Source of the DNA: Micractinium sp. NFX-FRZ
Taxonomy: Eukaryota; Chlorophyta; Trebouxiophyceae; Chlorellales; Chlorellaceae
DNA length: 64,000 nucleotides
Direction: 5' to 3'
NCBI GenBank assembly: GCA_029339195.1
Contig: JAPTJF010000114.1
Coordinates: forward strand, 62,001 to 126,000
Made by a program: the position numbers and the translations under genes. Below the pieces are notes generated by a model. It had not been told where the DNA came from. It did no database searches and saw only the letters and a list, made by a program, of their open reading frames with translations. The stretch's first letter is position 1; every line of letters begins with the position of its first letter. Of this stretch, positions 1 through 10,700 are shown in pieces.

Positions 1-3000
1 TTCTCCGCCAAGCTGGGCCGCCATGCTGTCGCTGACAAGGACCTGCCAGCTGGCACCCTCATCCTCATGGAGCGCCCGGTGGTGGCCATCCCACGCAGCA
101 AGTGAGCTCAGCTCCACACAGGTTTCGCAGTTGTGGCACTTGTAGCGGTCGTAGCGGCGCAGAGGGCAGGCGCCCCCGCTGGCTCAGCTAGAGCCGGCAC
201 CCCTGGCCTTGCTAGGTCACGTGCAGCCTTTCCCGGCCCGGTGCCGGTCCTCTCAATGGACCCGGCCGGCCCGCAGACTCACAAGGCCTGGTGCAGCATC
301 AAGTGCACGATGAGCCGCCGACACTTGCAGCAGGGGCCCACCAGCAATGGGGGCCAGCAGCGGCAAGCGCTGACGGCACCCCACCTCCGCACATTGCCTT
401 GCCTGCAGGCTGGCGGGGCACGTGTGCCACGCCTGCTTCCGCCCGCTGAGCAGCCCGGTGGAGAACAAGGAGGGCTTCAACCCCTGCCTGCCCCGCTACT
501 GCGCACCCTGCAAGGAGTCCAACACAGGCGCGCTGCACGGCGGGGCGGGGCGGGGGTGCCGGCGGTGTGCATGGGACATCGTGGGTGGGAGATTGGCGCT
601 GGAAGCGTGCGCCCCTCAGCCCACGCGTCGGCCTGCCTGCCTGCCTATTTTATGCTGCCGCCTCCGCGCTACACTCGAGCTTGCCTGCAGCTGTCCGCCT
701 GCAGAGCAGCTGCAGCGGGGATCAGCATACCGCCTGCCCACCTTGTGCTCCGCCTCCCTGCGCTTTCGTCTCATGTCTCCTGCCCGCCCGGTGCCCCGTT
801 GCCTGCGTGTGCAGAGCGGCTGCAGCTGGACTCCAAGCTGCTTGCTCTGCGCATGAAGCTGGCAGACGTTGCCAAGGAGCACCCGGTGCGCAGGGATGGG
901 TGCAGGGGAGGGGGGGACAGCATGTGCCGGCAGCTTGGCCGCAGCTGGACGCTCAGATTGCACCCAACATGAGCAGTGCCTCAAAAGCGCGCTGTGCTTG
1001 GAGAGCTGCCCCGTATGGTCGCCAAAAGCATGGTATGTTTACATATGCCCGTACACGAGGTCGCCCTTCCCCTGCCATTCTCCTGCGTGCATGTCGTGCA
1101 CGAGCTGCTGCGCCTGCTGCCCTGCTGGATGGTCTCTAGCGTACACAGCAGCTGCTCTACCAGTTGTAACTTAAGTTGCTGCTGCTCCCCCAACTGCAGG
1201 TGGAGCATGAGCTGCTGCACCTGCTGGTCCTGCTGGACGTGCGGCGCTCCGCCGCCAGCAAGCCCGCCGCCCCGGGCACCCCAGACCTGGGCGTCCCCGT
1301 GCTGCGCTGCACCGTGGCTGATGCTGACGCCGTGCCCTCCCCCTGGGAGCGCAAGCCCGAGGCGTGGCGCAAGGCGGTGACCGCCGCGCTGCGCCCGCTG
1401 CACAAGGTGTGCGGGCGCGGATACAGGCGACAGGGAGGGTGGCGTCAGCGCTGCGGGTGCAGGCGGCGGGGAAGGCCGGCAGCAGCGCTTGCAGGCATGT
1501 GCGGTCATTAGGCCGGGCTGGAATCAAGTACACCACATCAGGTGTGACACCGGCCCTGCTGCACTCACGCACACCTTGAAGCCTCCTCTTAACAGTGCTG
1601 CTGTGCTGTTGCTGCCTGCAGGCGCTGGTGGCCCTGGAGGAGGGCGGTGCTGTGGAGGGGTACAAGGCGTCCCGCCTGGAGCAGCTGCAGAGCGATGCGG
1701 CCATGCTCATCTGCAACCTGCAGGTGCCACTACTTCCACAACAACTGGGACGCTGGGAGGGGGTGCCCATGCCGTGACCTCCTCGTTGCATTGTGCATCG
1801 TACCTTGGCGCACTTCAAGTGACTGCCAGGCCAACTGCCGGGATTCCGCCTTGGCACCTTTGCCATAGCTACTGCTGCCGCCTCTGCTGCTGCACTGGCG
1901 TGCATCACGCATTCCAACGGGCTTCCGCCTTAGCGCCTGTGCCGCAGCTACTGCTGCCGCCGCTGCTGCTGCACTGGCGTGCATCACGCATTTGTGTGTT
2001 GCGCATTATGGCTTTACCCGCGTCCGTCCCTGTGCCCCTGCGCGCAGGGTGTGGGCGCTGAGGGCACGTCCCAGGAGGCCGGCGTGGGCCTGTTCCCCGC
2101 GGCCGCCACCCTCAACCACTCCTGCCGCCCCAACTGCCACACTGTGACCATGGGTGCGTGCCTTCCGCTCGGCACCCTGCAACCTGGTCGCTGCCGTGAC
2201 TTGCACAGCACAGTTTGTATGCTCGTGAGGCAGGGGACAGCTAGTTGCGCACGCCCCTCGGCGGTCCCCTCGTCGTACTTACCCATGTGCTGCCTCTAAC
2301 TCTGGCTGCAGGCCAGACCATGTACGTGCGCACGATTGTGGAGGTGCCACAGGGGGCGCAGCTGACGGTGTGCCACGCGCAGCCGTACGACGCCCGCCCC
2401 GTGCGCCAGGCGGCGCTGCTGCAGGTGTGTAGGCATGGCTCCCTTGGAGGGGCCGTCTGTGTTGAGCGTGGTCGATGGGTTTGGCACAAAAACATGCTGC
2501 TCTAGACTCACCTGCCCAACAGCAAGCACGAGCCCTGCAGTACCAACAATGTTGCTGCCGCTTGATCGCCACCTGCTGCATACTGGTGCCTGTTGGACTG
2601 CGCCATGTTGTTGTCTTCCTCACTTGAACATCTTATAACCCTCTTCCCCTCTCTTTTTCTGCCTCTCTTTCTCGCCCCCGTGCGTCTCACACTCTTCAGG
2701 AGCGCGGCCTCAAGTGCGCCTGCGAGCGGTGCTCCGAGCCGCTGGGCCAGTCGACCGACCGCTACCTGGAGGGCGTGTGGTGCCTGGAGTGCACCACCGA
2801 TGTGCTGCTGGCCGTCACGCCCAACACCCCAGAGTCGGAGGCGGCCGGGGTGCAGTACGAGGAGCAGGTGAGGAGGTTTGAGCAGCAAGTTTTGCTTCGT
2901 CCTTGATTGGGGTCTGCTTCCTCCTAGACCAGGCCCTGCTTCATCCTTGGTTTACATTTCCAGCATAGAGGGGCACATGTTTGCTTGTTGTTGTCGTGCA

Positions 3001-4280
3001 CAGCACCCTGGAAAGCCAGGCGTTGGCGGTTCAAAGAGGGGCAAGCGAGGGGGGGAAGTAGGTATCAAATTAGCTCTATAGATCTCAATGACATAGGGGG
3101 CTAGCAGCACGCAGGCGCCAGGGTGAGCGAGCAGTTTGGGTGCCAAAGGGGATGCATAGCATGATGTCGTGCACATGAGCTTGCATTGCAATTACCTAAA
3201 CGCTCCACCTGCGCGCGCTGACGTGCCCGCTGCCCTCCCACCACGTACACAGATGGCGGCGCTGGAGGCGGAGGAGGCAGCAGCCGGCAAGGGCCGCAAG
3301 GGCGGCAAGAAGCAGCAGGAGGAGGCCAGCGGTGCGGCCGGCAGCGGCGCGCAGGAGCAGCAGGAGGGCAAGGACGGTGCTGCGGCGGAGGGAGCGGCGG
3401 GCGAGGAGGCGGCGGCGGGCGAGGAGCAGCAGGAGGGAGGGGAGGGCAAGGAGGAGGAGGGGAAGCAGCAGCCGATGGTGCGCTGGTGGAAGTGTGCGGG
3501 CTGCGGCCATGTGGAGGCGGCGCACAACACGGCAGGTGAGGCCAAGACCACAAGTCTGTTGATACCCGAAGCTTTCTGTGTACCCTGGGCATTGCCTAGA
3601 CAAACTGTTGATGAAAAGCTTTTCTTGCTTGCTGTGCATTGCGTCAGTTTGGTGGCGGCAACACTTGAGTCCTGTGTTGTGAGCGCTGCCCACGTTGCGT
3701 GGTGGTGTCCGTGCTGGCCAAAGGATCTGGCAGACAGCGCTTCCCACATCTGCTCAAATAGACGACGTACGCACTGACATCTGCGCACCTGCCCCTTACG
3801 CCTGGCCTCCCTTGCCCTTCTTCCCTGTGCACAGGAAATGGTCCTGGCGACGTGATGCTGCAGGCAGACAAGCTGTGGCAGCAGGGCGCCATGCTTTTCC
3901 AGGTCAGCGCCTGCTTGCTGACCTGTCGTGTACTGTCCTGGCGTTTGCCTATTGTGCTGTTTCGGTGCCACCACCCCAAGGTGGTGGCACCGAAATGCCA
4001 TGCACATGTATTCTGTTCAATCTTGGGGCAAGTGTGCTTGGTCGGCTGCACTCAGCCACATGCTACATCAGCATCATGCAACCGTGTGTCTGTGTGTGCG
4101 CATCCCTTACGACCGCTGCCGCAGATGAAGATGCCCCAGCTGATGCCCCAGGCGGAGGCGTTCCTGCAGTCGCTGCAGCAGGGGGTGGAGGGGCGCCTGC
4201 ACCCCTACCACGCTCGCGTCATCGGTGAGCCACCTCTAGCCACCTGTCAGCTGCACCTGCTTTGTTTGTTGATCTCTGCA

Positions 4281-4318
<38 letters not shown>

Positions 4319-6921
4319 AGCGTGTGCGATGTGGACAAGAGTTTATGTTCTAGAGCCCCACCAAAACACATATCCCTTTAAAGACGCACTAGTTGTACCC
4401 GTGCCCGTTGGGGCACGCCTTGTATCCTCCATGCCCAAAAGCAAGCGCCCAATGCACAAAGCATGGGGTGTACCTATCCTGAACTATAGGTGCAAGCCTG
4501 GGCTGCGCATGGGGCCGGTTGTATGGCAGAGGAGCACCCTGGCTGCGGCTGGCGCCGCAAAACTGGCAGAACCGGGTTGTGACCTGGCGGACACGTTGGC
4601 GGCAGCGCCTGGTGGCGCAGCCTCTCCACCAGCCCACTGGCAGATTGGCCCCTGTCACTCTGCCAGTAGCACCCTGTTTGCAATAGATTCTGCCAGTGCT
4701 GGCAGATCTGCCAGTGTGGGGAAACCCTGTGTACCCTGGGCACCCTCCGCCGGGAGGTGGCCAGCATGCTGGGGCGATGCCGGCGGCACACATGCCATCA
4801 GCTCATCCCAAGAGCCCACACGCAGCTGCCCGTGTGTAAACACAGGCTTGGGAAGGTACACGCCGGTCCTGCTCGTCGTCCCTGAGCTTTGTTGATGCTC
4901 ATGGCAAAGGGCGGGCGCATGGGGAACTGCCGCCGGTAGAGCTTGAACAGCAGCGTGGAACAGGCAGCAGGGGGCCGACCCAGTGGTACATGCAACAGTG
5001 CATGCACACACTGTGCAGGCCCTGCAAGTCACTTCTTTACTGAAAGTGCGGATTGCCGGCTGGAAGGCACAGTTGTAGGGGCAGATGTTGCAGCGGAAGG
5101 CCTCGGCGCGGTCGATCTGGCTGGTGAGCAAGCCTAAAAGCGGGTCCTGGCAGCGACACCTGGCCGCTGCTTGCAGCAAGCGCTGAACATTTGGTAAGGC
5201 GGGTGGTTGAGTGAGCTGGGGATAGTCCGATATGCACAGGCATGCAGGGCAGCAGGCGGGCTGTAAGGACGGGAATTTCCTGTCGCAGCCGCACCTGTCG
5301 CCGCCGCACCTGTCGCCGCCGCCGCCGCCAGCCGCCTTCGACAGGTGCTGTACAGCAGGGCTGGCTGACATGTTCCTGCGCATCCATCCCGCTGCTATTG
5401 CCGGATGCGCAGATGCCGAAGGGCGGGCCGAGGAGGCGGCCGCCGCGGTGGTTGATCGCGGGTTGCTCACGGTATGATCTGGTGTGCGCTGGCGTGCGCT
5501 GAAGCCGGTCGCGCAAGCCAGGAAGCGACCGCAAGGGCGCGTAGGAGCGAACCAACGCCTCCCGCCCGCGTACGTAGTCGCGTTTTGCAACCACCGACTG
5601 GGCAGCGCAGGAGAGCAGCGAAAGCAGATCGCAGAAGCAAAGACGATCGATCGAGGCCGAGCCAAGGTGCTGCCTGCTGCCTGCACTCTGCCTGCTGCGC
5701 CTGCCAGGCCGTTGAGCCAACAACAGGTGCTGACGGCTCTCAACGGGAAGGCCTGGCCCGCTCAAAAATGGTACATATTTTGTTAAATGTTCCCAATCCG
5801 GGCGCGTTTGGGCAAAGGAGCCGCAAACACAGAGAAAAGGGTCATGAACTGGCCCAACTAACTGGACACTTCGCCCTTCATTATATTGATGCTGCCCCTT
5901 GCACGTCTTTGGTGCGTGGCGCATCTGCCTTGGCGCCGCTGCCCCCAGAGCCCTCCCTGTGCTTGCCCTGCACCCCCCCTGCAGATCTGCTTTTCCCCAC
6001 CACTGCCCGCATGCATTGTACTTGTAGCCAGCTATCGAGCTTCACTCGAACCCCGCTCTCTTCTTCTGCCTCCTGCTGCAGACTCTTTGGCGCCGCTGAT
6101 CAATCTGGCGCTCCGGCGCAGCGACGCCCTCGGCGTCTTCAACTACAGCGTGGCGCTCTGGGAGGCTGAGAACGCGGTGCAGGTGCGGGAGGGGTGCGGG
6201 AGTATTAGTATCATCCCAGAGTGGCACAAGGTGATGCCCCGGGTGTGCTCAACCACGGCGTGGCCCTGTGGACGTGCAGTACGCAGCGCAGGTGCAAGCG
6301 AGTGTTGTTCACGTGTTGTTGTCATGTTGTGGTATCGGCAGTCCTGTCGTTGAACAACGGCAGCATTGTCCCGCGGGAGGCGGGGGCTGCGCTGCAAGTG
6401 TGCTGCGGTCAAGCTCTGTGCTGGGGTATGGTGCGAAGTCATGTTGGGGTATTTTTTTTGTTTGGCACGACCTGGACTGCTATGCGGTTGGAAAGCGCGG
6501 TCCAGGTATGGCCCAGAAACTTCTTGTGTGCATTCATTCATGTGCTGTGCACTGGGTGGCCAGCTTTTCTCAGTGCCCTCACGAATTGCCCGCACCAACG
6601 TCCCCACACAACCTCCTGCAGGCGCGGTACAGCCTGCACCAGCTGCAGTACTTGAACGCCATCATCGACACCTCTGCAGCTAAGGCCGGGCAGGCACAGA
6701 GCGCAGTGGTGAAGCGGCAGTTCGAAAAGAAGCTCAAGGCGGCGCGGGTGAGTTCGATGTTTGATCAAAAGTCGCACTGCCTGCAGACCACGGCAGCAGA
6801 GATGCGGGTTCGTGCTGCTGGCTTTTAATGCCTCGTGCTACTGCTTAAGTCCCTCGATTGCTTTGTGTCCTTGCAGACCACGGCGGCAGAGATCCGGCGG
6901 GTGCTGCTGGGCAAGAACTGA
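1..6921 (+). CDS. SMYD-like SET/MYND lysine methyltransferase (5' end off window)
   Basis: Predicted protein-lysine methyltransferase using S-adenosylmethionine. Visible exons are near 1-101, 409-534, 815-886, 1200-1408, 1622-1722, 2048-2150, 2311-2424, 2700-2867, 3253-3535, 3835-3903, 4125-4224, 6082-6182, 6622-6749 and 6877-6921. The first exon already lies inside the split SET domain (GRHAVADKDLPAGTLILMER). A MYND-like zinc knuckle follows (CHACFRPL then CLPRYCAPCKES). The SET core shows LNHSCRPNC, and a post-SET cysteine cluster shows CACERCSEP. A Glu/Ala/Lys-rich insert at about 3253-3470 precedes another Cys pair (WWKCAGCGH). The C-terminal exons are helical and TPR-like, as in SMYD proteins. 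The stop TGA is at 6919-6921. The start codon lies left of the window. Family assignment rests on motif order; substrate (histone or other) cannot be told. Confidence 0.85.
1844..1992. repeat. 70-bp tandem duplication inside an intron
   Basis: Two 70-base copies, 1844-1913 and 1923-1992, both beginning TTCCGCCTT and ending GGCGTGCATCACGCATT, lie in the intron before the SET-core exon that starts near 2048. They differ at a handful of positions, so the duplication is not brand new. Confidence 0.85.
3960..3995. repeat. Perfect 16-bp inverted repeat with 4-base loop
   Basis: Bases 3960-3975 (TTTCGGTGCCACCACC) are the exact reverse complement of 3980-3995, with loop CCAA. The hairpin sits inside the intron between the exons ending near 3903 and starting near 4125. 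No function is evident; in the intron RNA it would form a strong stem. Confidence 0.95.
4287..4316. repeat. Homopolymer run of 30 G
   Basis: An uninterrupted run of G lies in the long intron of the methyltransferase gene, about 70 bases left of the putative Helitron terminus. Such a tract is hard to sequence, so its length is uncertain; it could form G-quadruplexes on the coding strand. Confidence 0.95.
4389..5110 (-). mobile_element. Decayed Helitron remnant: Pif1-like helicase C-terminus and 3' terminus
   Basis: On the minus strand, bases 4947-4881 read RRQFPMRPPFAMSINKAQG. This matches the late helicase motif of Helitron/Pif1 helicases (QFP..-FAM-INK-QGQ). After a frame change, 4865-4820 read GVYLPKPVFTHGQL, the next conserved helicase block. 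The open frame is therefore broken between the two blocks. Further along in the same orientation, a 7-bp stem hairpin (4417-4411 with 4406-4400, loop of 4) is followed seven bases later by CTAG (4392-4389) and a host T at 4388. That is the hairpin-plus-CTRR|T layout of a Helitron 3' end. The 5' (TC) end was not found, so the right boundary is arbitrary. It lies antisense within the host intron 4225-6081. The helicase motifs are seen directly; the terminus is an inference. Confidence 0.7.
6229..6510 (+). pseudogene. Decayed duplicate copies of the 6082-6182 exon
   Basis: The true exon encodes SDALGVFNYSVALWEAENAVQ. About 111 bases downstream, 6231-6273 is a diverged copy, readable as GDAPGVLNHGVALW. 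A shorter third relic near 6470-6508 reads WTAMRLESAVQV, matching the exon end WEAENAVQV. Both copies lie inside the following intron and neither has clean splice borders in frame, so they look like remnants of local tandem duplication rather than alternative exons. Confidence 0.55.
6781..6826 (+). pseudogene. Duplicate copy of the last exon of the methyltransferase gene
   Basis: Bases 6781-6825 repeat 6874-6918 at a spacing of 93 bases. Both begin TGCAGACCACGGC and share the acceptor CAG. The upstream copy reads TTAAEMRVRAAGF and then stops; the genuine one reads TTAAEIRRVLLGKN and stops. Because the duplicate keeps an acceptor and its own stop, it could act as an alternative terminal exon, but this is unproven. 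Confidence 0.6.
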
Positions 6922-7146
6922 TTGATGAGCAGCCGCCCAGGAAACAGCAGCAGCAGCAGCCCTTGAGGGGCAGCAAGCAGCACCAGCAGCAACAACATGA
7001 GCAGAAGCTGTGCCTGCAGGCCGTTAAAACTGTTGCACTGTGCATTGGCAGCATGCAGTCAGATGGGGGGTGCATCATTGTGCGAAGCCTTGCCTGCCTG
7101 TCACTGGAACCAAACCAGCACTTGAGATTGTTGCAAAGACAGATTG

Positions 7147-7151
7147 TGTAA
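7147..7151 (+). terminator. TGTAA polyadenylation signal candidate
   Basis: TGTAA lies 226 bases past the methyltransferase stop codon. TGTAA is the usual poly(A) signal of chlorophyte algae. A second TGTAA occurs near 7650. Confidence 0.45.
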
Positions 7152-7529
7152 GTTGATGCAGAGGTTGAGCCTAGTGGATGGAAGTCTGAAGAACATGTCT
7201 GGGCGTGATGCCTTGATAGTGACAGGCAGTTAATGCTGTCAGAACCAGCTTGCATAACATTTGCTTTCGGAGAAGCTGTACTTGCAGGTGGCAGCACCAG
7301 CCGCATCTGTTCCACTAACAGGCCGGCCCATCGCCCCTGCCAACTCTTTGTCGCCGAAATTCATGCTATCTGGGGGCCCTCGTCAGCTCATTGGCCTGGC
7401 GGCATCATCAAGCAGCTGCAGCTAGCAGACTTTGCGCTTTGAGCTGTTAGCACCCGGCTTCGTCCTTGAGCTCAACACCTGAGAGCCCTATTTCCTGGGG
7501 TGTGAAAATGCACGGCAAGTTCAGATAAA

Positions 7530-7534
7530 TTACA
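7530..7534 (-). terminator. TGTAA polyadenylation signal candidate (minus strand)
   Basis: TTACA on the plus strand, i.e. TGTAA on the minus strand, lies 188 bases past the stop of the minus-strand fucosyltransferase-like gene. Confidence 0.45.
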
Positions 7535-7721
7535 ATTAATGTGGGGCGATTATTGGTTGCACGAAAAAGTGGGGCCCGGCCATGGGGGAAAGGCCAGCTT
7601 TGGTTCATCATGGGTGCCATACCCCTGCTCTCATGTTGCCGCACAGTCTGTAAAGTGAGGAAATCACCTGCAAGAGCAGAAGGAGCACGATGGCAGCACG
7701 GAGGAAGAGGCAGTCAGCACT

Positions 7722-10700
7722 TCAAGCATGGCGTAGCACAGACGGCGGCGCAGGCTGCCCTCTTGATGCAGACAGACGCCACCTCAGCAGCACCCACAGC
7801 CAGCGCACCTCCCACTTGGTATACAGCCTGTATTCCGAGACGTACGAACAAATTCCGTCGTTCACCCCCTGCACAAGGGGCAGCAGCTCCGGTGGGCGGG
7901 TCGGCGAGGGCAGCATTGCTGGTGGCACAGTCGCCATGGCAGGGGTCGGGCTTTGCCAGCGAGCATCAACACACGCCAGCAGCTGCAGCGGCAGCAGTGC
8001 ATTCACCGGTCCTTTCGGCACCCTGCTCACCAGTGAACACATGTCCTTGAATTGGCACTTCCTGGTGCGGAGGAACTCCAAGTAATGGTTTGGCTTGGGC
8101 CTGCGGTGGTGCACAATGAAGGGCAGGAGGTGGGGTGGGGTGGCTGCGACAGCAGGCATGCATCCATGCGCCACCATGCTAGTGCTTGCAGAGGCGGAGG
8201 CAAGTGCAGGCAGGATGGAGGCAAGTGCAGGGGCAAGTCGTGCTGAGACGTGCCAAGGCCCGGCAGCAGCATGCCCCCCCCTCCCTGCCAGAAGCTCACC
8301 CATGGATGTGCACGATGCGGGCCTCGGGGCGGAACCGCTGATACATCATGGCATTGAAGTTCTGCAAAGGGCGAGGAAGCGTCGGGCATGGGGAGGCAAC
8401 GCCAACACTGTGTGAGAGGGGCTGCGTGAGGGCGAAATGCAGGTGGTGAGCCCGCGCATTGAGGGAGGAGAGAAAGGAAGGGATTGGAGGTGAGAACAGC
8501 TCTTTCAAATCTCAGCCAAGCACATGCACATCTGGAGCGGGAGTGGCGCAGAATCAAACTAAAACGCCTCCTGTCTTGGCTGACACCATGCAGCCTGCCC
8601 TGCCATCAAACCACGGCATACACAGCTGGCCACTCACCTTGCTGATGGGCTTGCCACGGACCTCCTTCTCATAGTACTGGTTGAACGCGCCCTGGTCCAC
8701 GGGGCCGTAGCCTATAGGCAACGGGGAGTATGTGTGCAAGGTGGGTCAAGGACAGACCGCAACGTGGCTGGCACCAGCTCAAGCTTGCCACAACCTCTTC
8801 CTTTCTCTTGCCCTTCAGAAGTCCCAGCCTTGGCCTGCTCTGCCAGGCGGCCCCCAGACTGCCTCCCACGCCCCTGCCCTGACCTGGGAAGTACATGCCG
8901 TTCTTGTTGGACAGGATCCAGGCCACAAAGTTCTTGTTGGTCTGCCGCATGTAGGGCATGTTCCACAGCATGACGCCGTCGTTGTACGGGAACATGTCGT
9001 AGCGCTCAAATCTGCAGGAGATGAGGGGGGTGGCATGGTCACGAGTTCAGGTCGAGCGCCTGCGCAGTCCTGTGAATGCAGAGCATGCAGGGTTGAGCGG
9101 CCATGCGTGGAGCATAGATGGAAGGATGGCGTATGCAGACAAGCCAGTGTGTTGCTTGCATGTCACACATGACCCGGTGCATGAAGGTGATGGGCAGCAT
9201 ACAGGACAGCAGGCGGCTCACCCCATGCCAATGGCCGTGGGCAGCGGCGTGCCCCAATCCACAAGCTTCATGTGCCGGCGGAAAAACACGTCGCAGTCTG
9301 CCGACGAGCAGAGAGGTGCAAAAGCAAGGCTGGGATTCAGCGACAGTCAGTCAGGCAGGGCAATGGGCACAGGAGAAGATGTTTTTCTTGCTGGAACTGA
9401 CCACAACTGCATGTTTCCTCACTGGCCGCCTTGCCCGCCTCAATGCCGCTTGCCTCCTACCTGTGAACAGCACGTAGTTGTACTGGTCAAACTCCCGCAG
9501 TATGGGGATGTCGATGCGCTGGAAGGCGCCCACAAGCGAGCCATCGGACTTGTAGAGATGGGACACCGTCTGCAGGTTTGGGAGCGGTGCCTCCTCCATG
9601 GTGAAGGAGGACAACGGAAAACATGCAAATGCACAGAGAGGACGACACTGCAAGCGTGCCAGTGCACCGCAGCACGCATGGGTGGCACAGCCGATGCCTC
9701 AATACACGTCCAAAGCCTTGCACGTGCACACTGCTGAGGAACAGTCACAACAGACTCTTAAGGTGAGAGCAAAGTCCAGCTGCAGCAACAACCAACCTTG
9801 GTGTACTCATCTCGCTTGCGCCGTCCCTCCCGAATCAAGGCCTCCTTCCATGTGGGGTCGTGCTGCAGGCAGGAACGCAGGCAGGCAGGCCGGCAAGGCA
9901 TGCAGGGACGCAAGGCTCACCAAGCCAGCTCCTTTTTATTGACTGCGATGCCTGCAAGGCCGCTACCCGTGATACGTGCAAGGCTTTTGTCTGTGGATGC
10001 AAAGCCATGCAGATTGGCATGCCCGCAAACAATGTTGGGACAATGCGTGCACCCAATACAGCTTGCATGCAATAATGCACATGTGTGCATTATTGTCAGC
10101 CTGCGAGTCCTCATCTCATCCTGCTGGCCCAACCTCTTACCCGGATGATGGTCACACCCTTGCTGACGAACCACTGATACATGGTCGAGTCCTCGCTGCC
10201 GCTGTACATGCAGAAGGGCTTCATGCGCGCTGCCACGATGGCTGATGTCACCGCGCCCTTCACCATCTCATCGTACTCAGTGCCCGCAGACCAGTCGTTG
10301 TAGGTGAACACCCAGGGCATGCTGCAGGGGCCGGTGCAGCGCAGCAGCACAGCTTTGGGCCTCAGCTGCTCATGCCAGGGTGTGGACACGCAAAACAGGC
10401 ACTTCAACGCCAGCCAAGCAAGCAAAGCACACAAGCTAGACTGCCAACCAGGCGGTGGCCTGCTCACTAAAAGGGGAGCTCCAGCGTGCCAACCTGCACC
10501 GCGTGTGGTGCAGGCAGGCAACACAGGGGCAGGCAGGGCTGCAAGTTGCAACTCAAGTTGCTTGCTCACGCAAAGAGGGGCATGAAGAGCTCCAGAGGGA
10601 TGTTGCCGCCGTTGTAGTACGTGGCGTAGCGCCCCGCATGCCAGCGCTCCATGATGAGCAGCGCGCTGGATGTGGACACGCTGTTGCCAGCAAACTGCTG

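Larger units (their letters stand above)
6922..7721. other. Convergent intergenic stretch (two 3' UTRs)
   Basis: This separates the stop codons of the methyltransferase (+) and the fucosyltransferase-like gene (-). It contains a short CAG/CAA-rich tract at about 6940-7005 and the polyadenylation words listed separately. No credible coding exon was seen. Confidence 0.7.

Noticed and set aside
4655..5743. 362-codon minus-strand open frame in the SMYD intron as an intact nested gene
   Set aside because: Only its C-terminal part matches a known family (Helitron helicase), and the preceding helicase block is in another frame, so it is a relic rather than a working gene.
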